NCBI GenBank assembly: GCA_024234875.1
Contig: JACKNM010000005.1
Location: 1-64,000, forward strand
DNA: 64,000 bases
Reading direction: 5' to 3'
Origin: Ectothiorhodospiraceae bacterium
Lineage (GTDB): Bacteria > Pseudomonadota > Gammaproteobacteria > HK1
The notes under the pieces are model-generated. The model was not told the origin of the DNA, ran no database searches, and worked only from the letters and a program-made list of their open reading frames with translations. The position numbers and the translations under genes are program-made. Positions within the stretch are counted from its first letter, which is position 1; every line of letters starts with the position of its first letter. Below are positions 50,123 through 58,269 of this stretch, piece after piece.

Positions 50123-51358
50123 TCAGAGCAGGGCGTGCAGCGCCTCGCCCGCGCGGTCGATCTCGTCGACGGTGTTGTAGTGGACCATCGACAGGCGTAG
50201 CACCCCGGTCTCGGAGTCGATGCCGAGCGCCTCGACGCAGCGTTTGCCGTAGAAGTGCCCGTGGCCGACGCAGATGCCGCGCTCGGCCAGCGCATTGGCC
50301 AGTGCCTCGGGACTGCGGCCGGGCGCGACCAGGCAGAACGTCGGGGCGCGCAGCTTCGGGTCCGCGCTCCGTCGCCCGACCAGGCGTACCTCCGGGTGGC
50401 GGTCGAGGTGGCCGAGCAGCCGCGCCATCAGGTTCGCCTCCTGGGCGCGGAACAGCGTGTAGACCCGCTCGATGCGCGAGCGAAGGCTGTTCGCGGGGGC
50501 GTCGAAATGATGACCGTCCACCGCCTCGAGATAGCTGCCGATTCCCGCGATGCCTGCCACCGACTCGTAGCTCAGCCCGCCGGGATTGAGCTTCGCCGGG
50601 ATGCTGTGCTCGTGGAAGTAGTGGTTCTGGTTGGCGGCCGCCACGATGTGCTCGCGCTTGGCGTAGAGCAGCGCGAGGTGGGGCCCGTACAGCTTGTAGA
50701 AGCTGAACAGGTAGAAGTCGACGTCGAGGGCCTTGACGTCGGGGAGGTCGTGGGCGACCGCCGCCACGCCGTCGACACAGACCCGGGCGCCGGCGGCATG
50801 CGCGCGCGCGGTGATCGCGGCGACGTCGTTCACCGAGCCGACGATGTTCGAGACGTGCGGAAAGCAGACCAGCCGCGTGCGCGGGCCGAGCAGGGCATCG
50901 AGATCGGCCAGGTCGAGGTCACCGCTGGTCGGGTCGATACGCCACTCGCGAACGGTGATCCCGGTCTGTGCGAGTCTCCGCCAGACGCCGCCGTTCGACT
51001 CGTGGTCCTGATTGGTGACGATGATCTCGTCGCCCTCGCGCATCGCCGGGCGCAACGCCTGGGCGAGCACGTAGGCGTTCAGCGTGGTCGATGGACCGAC
51101 CACCACCTCGTCCTGCCCCGCGTTGATCGCGCCGGCGGCGAACGCGAGGCCGGCGTCGATTCGTGCCCGCGCCTGGCGCGACGAGGCGAAGGTCCATCCC
51201 GGCTGACACTGGCTCTCGCGCATGTAGCCGGTGACCGCCTCGATCACGGGCTCGGGCACGTACGAGCCGCCGGCGTTCTCGAGGTAGGCGAGGCCGTTGC
51301 CGATCGGCGGGAAGAATGCACGACAGAAGTCGACGTCGAGTGTGGTGCGGTCGGTCAT
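50123..51358 (-). CDS. Class V aminotransferase / cysteine desulfurase-like PLP enzyme
   Basis: A 411-residue fold-type I PLP enzyme. Marks: AYLENAGGSYVPEPV, VVGPSTTLNAYVLAQAL, VTNQDHESNGG, the PLP-phosphate and ring contacts VCFPHVSNIVGSV and CVDGVAAVAHDLPD, and the Schiff-base lysine in FSFYKLYGPH. It is not IscS (no catalytic Cys loop in the usual place), but belongs to the cysteine desulfurase-like group, which includes kynureninase- and isopenicillin-epimerase-like enzymes. Its neighbours on the same strand are sugar-acid enzymes, 28 bases upstream, so a role in an amino- or sulfo-sugar acid pathway is possible. Confidence 0.85.
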   Translation of the reverse strand: MTDRTTLDVDFCRAFFPPIGNGLAYLENAGGSYVPEPVIEAVTGYMRESQCQPGWTFASSRQARARIDAGLAFAAGAINAGQDEVVVGPSTTLNAYVLAQALRPAMREGDEIIVTNQDHESNGGVWRRLAQTGITVREWRIDPTSGDLDLADLDALLGPRTRLVCFPHVSNIVGSVNDVAAITARAHAAGARVCVDGVAAVAHDLPDVKALDVDFYLFSFYKLYGPHLALLYAKREHIVAAANQNHYFHEHSIPAKLNPGGLSYESVAGIAGIGSYLEAVDGHHFDAPANSLRSRIERVYTLFRAQEANLMARLLGHLDRHPEVRLVGRRSADPKLRAPTFCLVAPGRSPEALANALAERGICVGHGHFYGKRCVEALGIDSETGVLRLSMVHYNTVDEIDRAGEALHALL

Positions 51359-51386
51359 CGAGTTGGGCTCTCTTTCAGGGGCGGGG

Positions 51387-52925
51387 TCAGCTCATGATGC
51401 CGATTTGCCACGGCACGAACTCGTTGTCGCCGAGGCCGAGCAGCTCGCTCTTCGAGCGCTCGCCGGAGGCCGTGCGCAGGATCAGGTCGAAGACCTTCTG
51501 TCCCATCTCCTGCATCGTCGCGGTGCCGTCGAGGATCTCGCCGCAGTTGATGTCCATGTCCTCCTCGAGGCGCTGGAACATCGCGGAGTTGGTCGCGAGC
51601 TTGAGGCTCGGCACCGGCTTCGCCCCGAACATCGAGCCGCGGCCGGTGGTGAAGCACACCACGTTCGCGCCGCTCGCGATCTGTCCGGTGACCGAGACCG
51701 GGTCGTAGCCAGGCGAGTCCATGAACACCAGGCCGCTGGCGGTGACCGGCTCGGCATAGCGGTAGACGCCCATCAGTGGTCCGGTACCACCCTTCATCGA
51801 GGAGCCGAGCGACTTCTCGAAGATGTTGGCGAGGCCTCCGATCTGATTGCCGGGGCTGACCTTGCCGTTGATCTGGACGTCGCGACCGACGGAGTAGACC
51901 TCCTTCCACCAGCGCACTCGCTCGGCCAGCGCCTCGCCGATCTCGCGGCTCGCCGCGCGCCGAGTCAGCGTGTGCTCGACGCCGTAGATCTCCGGCGTCT
52001 CGGCCAGAATCCCGGTGCCGCCGTGGCGCGCGAGGATGTCGACCGCGGCGCCGAGCGCGGGGTTCGCGGTGATCGAGGAGAAGCCGTCGGAGCCGCCGCA
52101 CTGCAACGCCACCTTGATGTGGCTCGCCGACACGGTCTCGCGGTGCACGCGGTCGGCCTCCGGCAGCAGCGCCTTCACCGCCTCGATGCCGGCCTCGATG
52201 GTCTTGCGGGTGCCGCCGGTCTCCTGCATCACGAACGCGTGCAGATTGGGGCCGGGCTCCAGGCGCTGCTCGTCGAGCATGCCGCGGACCTGGTTGCGCT
52301 CGCAGCCGAGGCCGACGACCAGCGAGGCGGCGAGGTTCGGATGGCGCGCGTAGCCGGCGATGGTTCGGCGCAGCAGCGCCATCGGCTCGCCGCTCATCTC
52401 CATGCCGCACCCCAGTCCATGGCTGAACGCGACCACGCCATCGACGTTGGGGTAGTCGGCGAGGCGCTCGGGGGTGAACCACTCGGCGATCTTGCGCACC
52501 ACCGTGGCCGAGCAGTTCACCGACGACAGGATGCCGATGTAGTTGCGTGTCGCCACGCGCCCATCCGAGCGCACGATGCCCTGGAAGGTCGCGCGCTCGC
52601 GCTCGGGCAACATCTCGACCGGCCGGTACGCGCTCGCATGGGCGTGGTCGCGGTGGAACTCACGGAAGTCGGTGTTGTGGCTGTGGACCAGCGCACCGGG
52701 CGCGATGTCCTCGGCCGCGAAGCCGATGGTGGTGTCGTACTTGAGGATCGGCTCCCCCCTGGGAATCGCGCGCGTGGCGATCTTGTACCCGGCGGAAATC
52801 TGCGCCTTGCTGGTGACGCCCTCGCTCGGAAGTGACTCGCCGAGCCCGATGTCGGCGCGGGCGACCACCACGTTGTCGTTCGGGTGCAGGCGGATCACCG
52901 ACCCGGTCATGGTCTTCTCGGTCAT
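51387..52925 (-). CDS. UxaA-family altronate/galactarate-type dehydratase
   Basis: A 512-residue iron-dependent sugar-acid dehydratase. Residues about 8-90 are the SAF domain (VIRLHPNDNVVVARADIGLGE), and the rest the altronate/galactarate dehydratase body with GRVATRNYIGILSSVNCSATV, VDGVVAFSHGLGCGMEMSGEP, GLGCERNQ, CGGSDGFSSITANPALGAA and MDINCGEILDG. The full fused form fits the UxaA/GarD type. Specific acid unknown. The DapA-family lyase just upstream could take its 2-keto-3-deoxy product. The 63-base gap to that gene contains a perfect 10-bp hairpin. Confidence 0.9.
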   Translation of the reverse strand: MTEKTMTGSVIRLHPNDNVVVARADIGLGESLPSEGVTSKAQISAGYKIATRAIPRGEPILKYDTTIGFAAEDIAPGALVHSHNTDFREFHRDHAHASAYRPVEMLPERERATFQGIVRSDGRVATRNYIGILSSVNCSATVVRKIAEWFTPERLADYPNVDGVVAFSHGLGCGMEMSGEPMALLRRTIAGYARHPNLAASLVVGLGCERNQVRGMLDEQRLEPGPNLHAFVMQETGGTRKTIEAGIEAVKALLPEADRVHRETVSASHIKVALQCGGSDGFSSITANPALGAAVDILARHGGTGILAETPEIYGVEHTLTRRAASREIGEALAERVRWWKEVYSVGRDVQINGKVSPGNQIGGLANIFEKSLGSSMKGGTGPLMGVYRYAEPVTASGLVFMDSPGYDPVSVTGQIASGANVVCFTTGRGSMFGAKPVPSLKLATNSAMFQRLEEDMDINCGEILDGTATMQEMGQKVFDLILRTASGERSKSELLGLGDNEFVPWQIGIMS

Positions 52926-52947
52926 GTGCTCTCTCGGCAGGTGAGGC

Positions 52948-52972
52948 GCGGTGCCGCGGCGAGCGGCACCGC
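52948..52972 (-). terminator. Intercistronic hairpin between DapA-family and UxaA-type genes
   Basis: Perfect 10-bp stem (GCGGTGCCGC with GCGGCACCGC) and a GGCGA loop, beginning 16 bases after the DapA-family stop and ending 22 bases before the UxaA-type start. It may partly terminate or set the ratio of the two products. Confidence 0.5.
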
Positions 52973-52988
52973 TCGGAGGGTCGGCCGG

Positions 52989-53915
52989 TCAGCGGCTGCC
53001 GAGGCCCGGCATCGCGAAGCCCGCGGCGTCGAGCCGGGTGACCAGATCCTTGCGCGCCGCGTCGTCGAGCTCGACCAGCGGCGGGCGCAGCCGGTTCCAC
53101 TCGGCGTCGTCGCCGTAGTGCGCGATGGCGGCCTTCAATGCCGGGATCATCACGTAGGTCTGGAAGATCTTGCGCACCGCGTCGAGCCCCGCCTGTTGCT
53201 CGTCGGCGTCCGCCTGCTCCCAGGTCGCGGCCAGACGGGCGATGGCGGCCGGGTTGACGTTCGCGGTCGCGCTGATGCAGCCGGCACCGCCGTCGCGCAG
53301 CGCGGCGAGCAGGAACGTCTCGCTACCCGGGAAGACGTCGAAGCCCTCGGGCTGGAACTGGTCGAGCATCGCCTTGGTGTTGCTCCAGTCCCCGGAGCTG
53401 TCCTTGGCACCGGCGACGATGCCGGGATAGTCCTTCAGCAGGCGCTCGATCAGGGTGAGGGTGATCGGGACCTGGGCCACCGGTGGGATGTGGTACAGGT
53501 AGATCCGCAGTCGGTCGTCGCCGACGCGCTCGATGATCTCGGCGAAGTTGCGGTAGAGCCCCTCGTCGGAGACGCCCTTGTAGTAGAAGGGTGGCAGCAT
53601 CAGCACGCCGCCGCAGCCGAGCTTCACCGCGTGGCGGGTGAGCTCGACCGAGTCGGTGAGCGCGCAGCACCCGGTGCCGGGCATCATGCGCCCTGCCGGA
53701 AGCCCCGCCTCGACCAGCTCGTCGAGGAGTCGGAGCTTCTCCGGCACGGTCATCGAGTTGGCCTCGGAGTTGGTGCCGAAGATGGCGAGCCCCACGTCGT
53801 TGTCGAGCAGCCAGCGGCAGTGCGCGGCCAGTCGCTTGCCGTCGGGGCGGAGATCGCGGTCGAAGGGGGTGACGACCGGGGACAGCACCCCGCGCAGTCG
53901 AGCAGCGTCAGTCAT
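52989..53915 (-). CDS. DapA-family (dihydrodipicolinate synthase-like) aldolase/lyase
   Basis: A 308-residue class I aldolase-fold protein. Marks: LSPVVTPFDRD, FGTNSEANSMT in place of the usual GTTGE, PGTGCCALTDSVELTRHAVKLG, MLPPFYYK, YLYHIPP with the conserved Tyr, and the Schiff-base Lys in VAGAKDSSGDW. The GTNSE variant and the sugar-acid neighbour suggest a 2-keto-3-deoxy-acid aldolase or dehydratase rather than lysine biosynthesis. ATG at 53915, divergent from the SDR gene. Probably the first gene of a three-gene operon on this strand. Confidence 0.87.
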   Translation of the reverse strand: MTDAARLRGVLSPVVTPFDRDLRPDGKRLAAHCRWLLDNDVGLAIFGTNSEANSMTVPEKLRLLDELVEAGLPAGRMMPGTGCCALTDSVELTRHAVKLGCGGVLMLPPFYYKGVSDEGLYRNFAEIIERVGDDRLRIYLYHIPPVAQVPITLTLIERLLKDYPGIVAGAKDSSGDWSNTKAMLDQFQPEGFDVFPGSETFLLAALRDGGAGCISATANVNPAAIARLAATWEQADADEQQAGLDAVRKIFQTYVMIPALKAAIAHYGDDAEWNRLRPPLVELDDAARKDLVTRLDAAGFAMPGLGSR

Positions 53916-54035
53916 GGCAACCTCGGTGGTCGTTCGGAGGGCGGCGGAGCGCGCCGCCGGCGTTCGGGATACGGGGCGGGGATGGTACCGCACAAGGGTC
54001 CGTGGCCACAGCGTGGCGCGCATCGAGGAGTCGGG

Positions 54036-54797
54036 ATGGTGAGCGAGCGAGGGGTGCTGGTGGTGACCGGTGCGAGCCGGGGAATCGGGGCCGCGGTGGC
54101 GCGGCTGGCGGGGGCGGCCGGGTACGCGGTGGCGGTGAACTACCGCGAGGGTGTCGACGCCGCGCGCGCGGTGGTGGCGGCGATCGAGACCAGCGGTGGC
54201 CGGGCGGTGGCGGTGGGCGCGGACGTCGGCTGCGAGGACGCGGTCGCGCGGATGTTCGAGGAGGTCGACGATCGCCTCGGCGGGCCGCTGGTCGGACTGG
54301 TCAACAACGCCGCCGTCATCGGCGGCGAGGCCCGCGTCGACGAGGCGAGCGCGGCGGCACTCGCTCGGGTGTGGGCGGTCAACGTGAGCGGGCCGTTCCT
54401 CTGCTCTCGGGAGGCGATCAGGCGGATGTCGACGCGACACGGCGGTGGCGGAGGCGCGATCGTCAACGTGTCGTCGCTGTCGGCCCGCAACGGTGGCCGC
54501 GCCGGGCGGGTCCACTACGCGGCCTCGAAAGGGGCGTTGGAGGTGTTCTCGCGCGGACTCGCGCTGGAGGTGGCGGGCGAGGGGATCCGGGTCAACGTCG
54601 TCGCACCCGGGCCGACTGCCACCGAGATCCACGACGCCTGGGGCGGTGCCGACCGGCTCGCCCGCATCGCGCGGACGATCCCGATGCGGCGCCCGGGCGA
54701 GCCGGAGGAGCCGGCGCACGCGGTGCTGTGGCTGCTGGGCGACGAGGCTTCCTACGTCACCGGCGCCCGCATCGACGTCGACGGCGGTGCGGCCTGA
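54036..54797 (+). CDS. Short-chain dehydrogenase/reductase (SDR), FabG-like
   Basis: A 253-residue classical SDR. Cofactor motif TGASRGIG, NNAAVIGG (the NNAG-type motif), the catalytic serine in VNVSSLSARNG, the YxxxK motif in HYAASKGAL, and the end DVDGGAA are present. Asn-Tyr-Arg after the second strand (VNYRE) suggests NADP preference. GAGGAG sits seven bases before the ATG. Divergent from the DapA-family gene across 120 bases, so it may belong to the same sugar-acid regulon. Confidence 0.92.
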   Translation: MVSERGVLVVTGASRGIGAAVARLAGAAGYAVAVNYREGVDAARAVVAAIETSGGRAVAVGADVGCEDAVARMFEEVDDRLGGPLVGLVNNAAVIGGEARVDEASAAALARVWAVNVSGPFLCSREAIRRMSTRHGGGGGAIVNVSSLSARNGGRAGRVHYAASKGALEVFSRGLALEVAGEGIRVNVVAPGPTATEIHDAWGGADRLARIARTIPMRRPGEPEEPAHAVLWLLGDEASYVTGARIDVDGGAA

Positions 54798-54866
54798 CGT
54801 GGCGGGGACCACTCGACCCCGAGCCGCCGGCGGCGGGTGCCGCCGACGGCGACGGGGAGAGCACGC

Positions 54867-55442
54867 TCAGGTCGACGTCGCCGGCCGCTCCGCAGCGGCA
54901 GTCGCCGGCTCCGGGGAGCTCTCCAGTGCGCGCTTGCGCCCGGTGACCATCGCCCGGACCAGGTTCTCACCATGCTCGAGACTCGCCACCAGCACCCCCA
55001 GCACGTGGAGGACGACCAGCACCAGCGTCGCCTCGGCCGCTCCCTCGTGGACCTCCTCGACCCACTCGACCCCCCAGAAGGCGTCGGTGGTCATCGCGAA
55101 CCCGGTGAGCCCGGTGATCGCGAGGCCCGCGAGCAGCGCCAGGATCATGGCGCCGCCCGCCGGGTTGTGGCCGAGGTGACGCCGCGCACGCAGGCGAGCC
55201 GTGTCCACGAGATAACCGAGGACCACACCGGGTCCGCGCACGAAGTCGGCGAAACGCGCGTGGCGTCCGCCGACGAAGCCCCAGGCCAGTCGCACCGCGA
55301 CATAGCCGAGGACCACGTAGCCGGCCCACTCGTGGACTCGATCCAGCTCCTCGGCGGTGAGCCAGGCGATGGCGAATGCGGCGACCAGGGTCCAGTGGCC
55401 GATCCGCACCAGCGGGTCCCAGACCTTCACCTCGGCCGACAT
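54867..55442 (-). CDS. Cytochrome b561-domain membrane protein
   Basis: A 191-residue di-heme-type membrane protein with four helices. It begins VKVWDPLVRIGHWTLVAAFAIAWLT (helix 1 with His16), then RVHEWAGYVVLGYVAVRLAWGFVG (helix 2, His37), a middle pair of helices, and VEEVHEGAAEATLVLVVLHVLGVLVASLEHGENLVRAMVTG with two more His in helix 4. This is the bacterial b561 / Ni-Fe-hydrogenase-b-type pattern. It probably moves electrons between quinone and a periplasmic partner. It follows a small PepSY protein gene by two bases, suggesting that protein as its partner. Confidence 0.88.
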   Translation of the reverse strand: MSAEVKVWDPLVRIGHWTLVAAFAIAWLTAEELDRVHEWAGYVVLGYVAVRLAWGFVGGRHARFADFVRGPGVVLGYLVDTARLRARRHLGHNPAGGAMILALLAGLAITGLTGFAMTTDAFWGVEWVEEVHEGAAEATLVLVVLHVLGVLVASLEHGENLVRAMVTGRKRALESSPEPATAAAERPATST

Positions 55443-55444
55443 CC

Positions 55445-55726
55445 TCAGTCCTCCTTCTTCGTGCGCACCACCTCACCGGTGGTGGGGTTGATGTACATCT
55501 CCAGGCGTGCGCCGCTCGCGTCCTTGGCGTAGGCCTCGTAGCATCCGTCCTCCACCTTGATGTTTCGGACCTCGTAGCCCTGCTCGACGAGGCGCGCCTT
55601 GAGGGCGTCCTCGCTCATCCACTGACTGCGCGGGGCGTCGCCGCACCGGGCATCGTCGCTGGCCGCGGCCGGCAGTGCGGCGACCAGGGAGGCGAGGAGG
55701 GCGGTGGTGGTGATCAGAGTTCGCAT
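55445..55726 (-). CDS. Small secreted PepSY-domain protein
   Basis: A 93-residue exported protein. Signal peptide of about 22 residues (ending AAAS), then a PepSY domain: WMSEDALKARLVEQGYEVRNIKVEDGCYEAYAKDASGARLEMYINPTTGEVV. Two Cys (one before, one inside the domain) may form a disulfide. GGAGA lies eight bases before this ATG; a second ATG five codons upstream has no such site. The next gene, two bases away, is a b561 cytochrome, a recurrent partner of PepSY proteins. Confidence 0.87.
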   Translation of the reverse strand: MRTLITTTALLASLVAALPAAASDDARCGDAPRSQWMSEDALKARLVEQGYEVRNIKVEDGCYEAYAKDASGARLEMYINPTTGEVVRTKKED

Positions 55727-55755
55727 CGCGGTGTTCTCCATTGGTCGAATCAGAC

Positions 55756-55769
55756 GTCGGACATCCGAC
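55756..55769. promoter_or_regulatory. Inverted repeat in the divergent PepSY region
   Basis: GTCGGA-CA-TCCGAC, a perfect six-base inverted repeat with two-base spacer, 30 bases upstream of the leftward PepSY gene. It could be an operator for the two-component regulator encoded alongside. Confidence 0.35.
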
Positions 55770-55825
55770 GCGGGCCAAGATAGAGATCCGGTGCTTACCG
55801 GCGCCTGACCGGTGACGTCAGCGAA

Positions 55826-55853
55826 TTGTCAGCCACGTCGTGGCATCTACTAC
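55826..55853 (+). promoter_or_regulatory. Candidate promoter for PepSY-regulator-kinase operon
   Basis: -35 TTGTCA (55826-55831, five of six to consensus) and -10 TACTAC (55848-55853) separated by 16 bases; start of transcription near 55860, 44 bases before the PepSY ATG. Confidence 0.42.
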
Positions 55854-55903
55854 GGCGGCGCGGCGGGCTCGCCGGGCTGCAACGGCGGAGGGCTTCGCAC
55901 CAC

Positions 55904-56248
55904 ATGACCGACCAGTCGACGAATCACCGCAAGCGGGTCGTCCGCACGCGCTGGCCGATGGCCGCGCTCGGCGTCGCCCTGGCGCTGCATGCCGGCGGCG
56001 TCGGCGCGGATCGTGGTGATCACGACCACGACGTCGCCCGCGAGGCGCTGGCGCGCGGTGAGCTGCTGCCGCTCGCCGCGGTGCTCGCGACGGTGGCGAG
56101 CCGATTCCCCGGTGACGTCGTGAAGACCGAGCTCGAGCGCGAGCACGGGCGGTGGCTCTACGAGATCAAGCTGATCACGCTCGACGGCCGGCTGGTCGAG
56201 GTGGAGGTCGACGCCCGTACCGCCGCCATCGTGGAGGTCGAGCGGTGA
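55904..56248 (+). CDS. PepSY-domain protein upstream of a two-component system
   Basis: A 114-residue protein with a basic start, a hydrophobic segment (WPMAALGVALALHAGGVGA, about residues 17-35) that acts as signal peptide or anchor, a short His/Asp-rich stretch (DRGDHDHD), and a PepSY domain (ALARGELLPLAAVLATVASRFPGDVVKTELEREHGRWLYEIKLI... TAAIVEVE). The His/Asp patch could bind metal. Its stop overlaps the GTG of the response regulator (GTGA), so it is the first gene of the operon and may act as sensor partner of the kinase. Confidence 0.85.
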   Translation: MTDQSTNHRKRVVRTRWPMAALGVALALHAGGVGADRGDHDHDVAREALARGELLPLAAVLATVASRFPGDVVKTELEREHGRWLYEIKLITLDGRLVEVEVDARTAAIVEVER

Positions 56249-56913
56249 GGGTGCTGGTGGTCGAGGACGATGCACGCATCGCACGCGACGTCACCGAGGC
56301 GCTCGGGGCTGCGGGCTTCGCGGTGGAGCACGAGCCCGACGGCGAGCGCGCCTGGTTCCTCGGTGACGTCGAGGACTACGACCTGGTCGTGCTCGACCTC
56401 GGACTGCCGCGGATGGACGGTCTGACGGTGCTCCGCCGCTGGCGCGCCAACGACCGCGCGATGCCGGTGCTGGTGCTGACCGCGCGTGGCAACTGGCGCG
56501 AGCGTGTCGAGGGCATCGACGCCGGCGCCGACGACTATCTCGCCAAGCCGTTCGAGATGGCCGAGCTCCTGGCGCGGGTGCGGGCGCTGGTGCGCCGCTC
56601 GGCCGGTCGTGCCGACCCGCAGCTTCGTGCCGGGCCGGTGGTGCTCGACACCGTGCGCATGCAGGTGAGCGTCGACGGCGTGCCGAAACGGCTGTCCCCG
56701 CTCGAGTACCGTCTGCTCAGCTATCTCATGCACCACGCCGGGCGCGTGATCTCACAGGCCGAGCTCACCGAGCACCTCTACGCGCAGGACTTCGAGCGGG
56801 AGAGCAACTCCATCGAGGTCCTGATCGGGCGGGTCCGGCGCAAGCTCGGCACCGAGGTGATTCGGACGCGGCGTGGGTTCGGGTACACGGTCGAGCGCGA
56901 CGGCGCCGGGTGA
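56245..56913 (+). CDS. OmpR-family response regulator (QseB/PmrA-like)
   Basis: A 222-residue regulator. Receiver: Glu8-Asp9-Asp10 (VVEDDA), phospho-acceptor Asp51 (VVLDLGLPRMDG), Thr79, Lys101 (LAKPFE). The winged-helix domain from about 128 has RLSPLEYRLLSYLMHHAGRVISQAELTEHLYAQDFERESNSIEVLIGRVRRKLG and IRTRRGFGYTVE, matching the QseB/PmrA branch. GTG 56245 lies inside the PepSY stop; the kinase follows with another overlap. Confidence 0.92.
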   Translation: MRVLVVEDDARIARDVTEALGAAGFAVEHEPDGERAWFLGDVEDYDLVVLDLGLPRMDGLTVLRRWRANDRAMPVLVLTARGNWRERVEGIDAGADDYLAKPFEMAELLARVRALVRRSAGRADPQLRAGPVVLDTVRMQVSVDGVPKRLSPLEYRLLSYLMHHAGRVISQAELTEHLYAQDFERESNSIEVLIGRVRRKLGTEVIRTRRGFGYTVERDGAG

Positions 56914-58262
56914 TGCGCTCACTGCGGCTGCGCCTGCTGGTCGCGTCGACGGTCTCCATCGTCGCCGCGCTGGCGGTCGCCGGGCTCGGGTTGATCGCGC
57001 TGTTCGAGCGCGAGGTCGAGCGCAGGGTCGATGCCGAGCTCGAGACCCATCTGCGTCAGCTCGTCGGCAGTCTCGAGCTTGCCGGTCCCGACGGGCCCCG
57101 ACTCGGGAATCCGCTCGCCGACCCGCGGTTCGAGCTGCCGTACTCCGGCCTCTACTGGCAGATCGAGGACGAGGTGGGAAGCTGGCGTCTGCGCTCGCGC
57201 TCGCTGTGGGACCACGTGTTGTCGTTACCGCCGGATGCCCTCGTTCCCGGCGTCCCCCATCACCATCGCCTCCCGGGACCCGCCGGCACCACGCTCCGCG
57301 TCCGCGAGCGTCAGGTCGTGTTCAGGGCCGCGGGTGCGTCACCGACGGTGCGGGTGGCGGTCGCGATCGACCGCGCCGAGCTGACCACCGCGCGCGCGGC
57401 CTTCGCCGAGGCGATGATTCCGGCGCTGGTCCTGCTGGCGGTGGCGCTCTCGGCCGCCGCCTGGGCGCAGGTGGTGGTCGGGCTGCGACCGCTGGCGGTG
57501 GTCCGGCGCCGGGTCGAGGCGGTGCGGGCCGCTCGGCGCGAGCGCCTCGGGGGCGGGTTTCCCGACGAGGTGCAACCGCTCGCCACCGAGCTCGATGCCC
57601 TCCTCGACGAGCGCGACCGGTCGATCGAGCGCGCCCGCGCCCGCGCCGCGGACCTCGCCCACGGCCTGCGCACTCCGCTCACCGTGCTCGTCAACGACGT
57701 CGGACGCCTGCGCGCCCGTGGCGAGGTCGAGATCGCCGACGAGCTCGAGTCGCTGGCGCAAGGCATGCGCCGACACGTCGACCACGAGCTCGCCCGTAGC
57801 CGCCTGGCGGCGGACGTGGTCGAGCTCGCCGAGCCGACCGCGCTCGCGCCGGTGGTCGACGGGGTGGTGGCCACCCTTCGGCGCAGCCCGCGGGGCAGTG
57901 CGCTGACCTGGGAGGTGTCGGTCGACCCGTCGATCCGGGCGCGCGTGGGTCGCGACGATCTCTTCGAGGTGGTGGGCAACCTGCTCGACAACGCCTGCAA
58001 GTGGGCCCGGGCGCGGGTGGTGGTGGAGGTGCGTCGCGACGGCGACGCGGTGCTGCTCCGGATCGGCGACGACGGCCCCGGAGTGGCGGAGCCCGACCTC
58101 GGCCGGCTCGGCCAGCGCGGCGCGCGCCTCGACGAGGCGGTGCCCGGCACCGGCCTCGGGCTGGCCCTGGTGGCCGAGGTGCTGACGGCCTACGGTGCGA
58201 GCCTGACGCTCGGCCGCGCCGGGGAGGGAGGGCTCGAGGTGCGGGTCCGGCTGCCGGTGTGA
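56913..58262 (+). CDS. Sensor histidine kinase
   Basis: A 449-residue membrane kinase. Helix 1 at about 8-31 and helix 2 at about 168-190 enclose a periplasmic sensor of about 135 residues. A HAMP-like segment follows, then the dimerisation box DLAHGLRTPLTVL with phospho-acceptor His250, N box NLLDNACKWA, IGDDGPGV and GTGLGLALV. The H-box DLAHGLRTPL is like PhoQ-type kinases. ATG 56913 overlaps the regulator's TGA; a GTG three bases earlier is equally possible. With the PepSY gene it forms a three-gene signalling operon. Confidence 0.9.
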   Translation: MRSLRLRLLVASTVSIVAALAVAGLGLIALFEREVERRVDAELETHLRQLVGSLELAGPDGPRLGNPLADPRFELPYSGLYWQIEDEVGSWRLRSRSLWDHVLSLPPDALVPGVPHHHRLPGPAGTTLRVRERQVVFRAAGASPTVRVAVAIDRAELTTARAAFAEAMIPALVLLAVALSAAAWAQVVVGLRPLAVVRRRVEAVRAARRERLGGGFPDEVQPLATELDALLDERDRSIERARARAADLAHGLRTPLTVLVNDVGRLRARGEVEIADELESLAQGMRRHVDHELARSRLAADVVELAEPTALAPVVDGVVATLRRSPRGSALTWEVSVDPSIRARVGRDDLFEVVGNLLDNACKWARARVVVEVRRDGDAVLLRIGDDGPGVAEPDLGRLGQRGARLDEAVPGTGLGLALVAEVLTAYGASLTLGRAGEGGLEVRVRLPV

Positions 58263-58269
58263 GTGGCGG

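Noticed and set aside
52989..53915. DapA-family gene considered as lysine-biosynthetic dapA
   Set aside because: The GTTGE motif is replaced by GTNSE and the neighbours are sugar-acid enzymes, not lysine genes.
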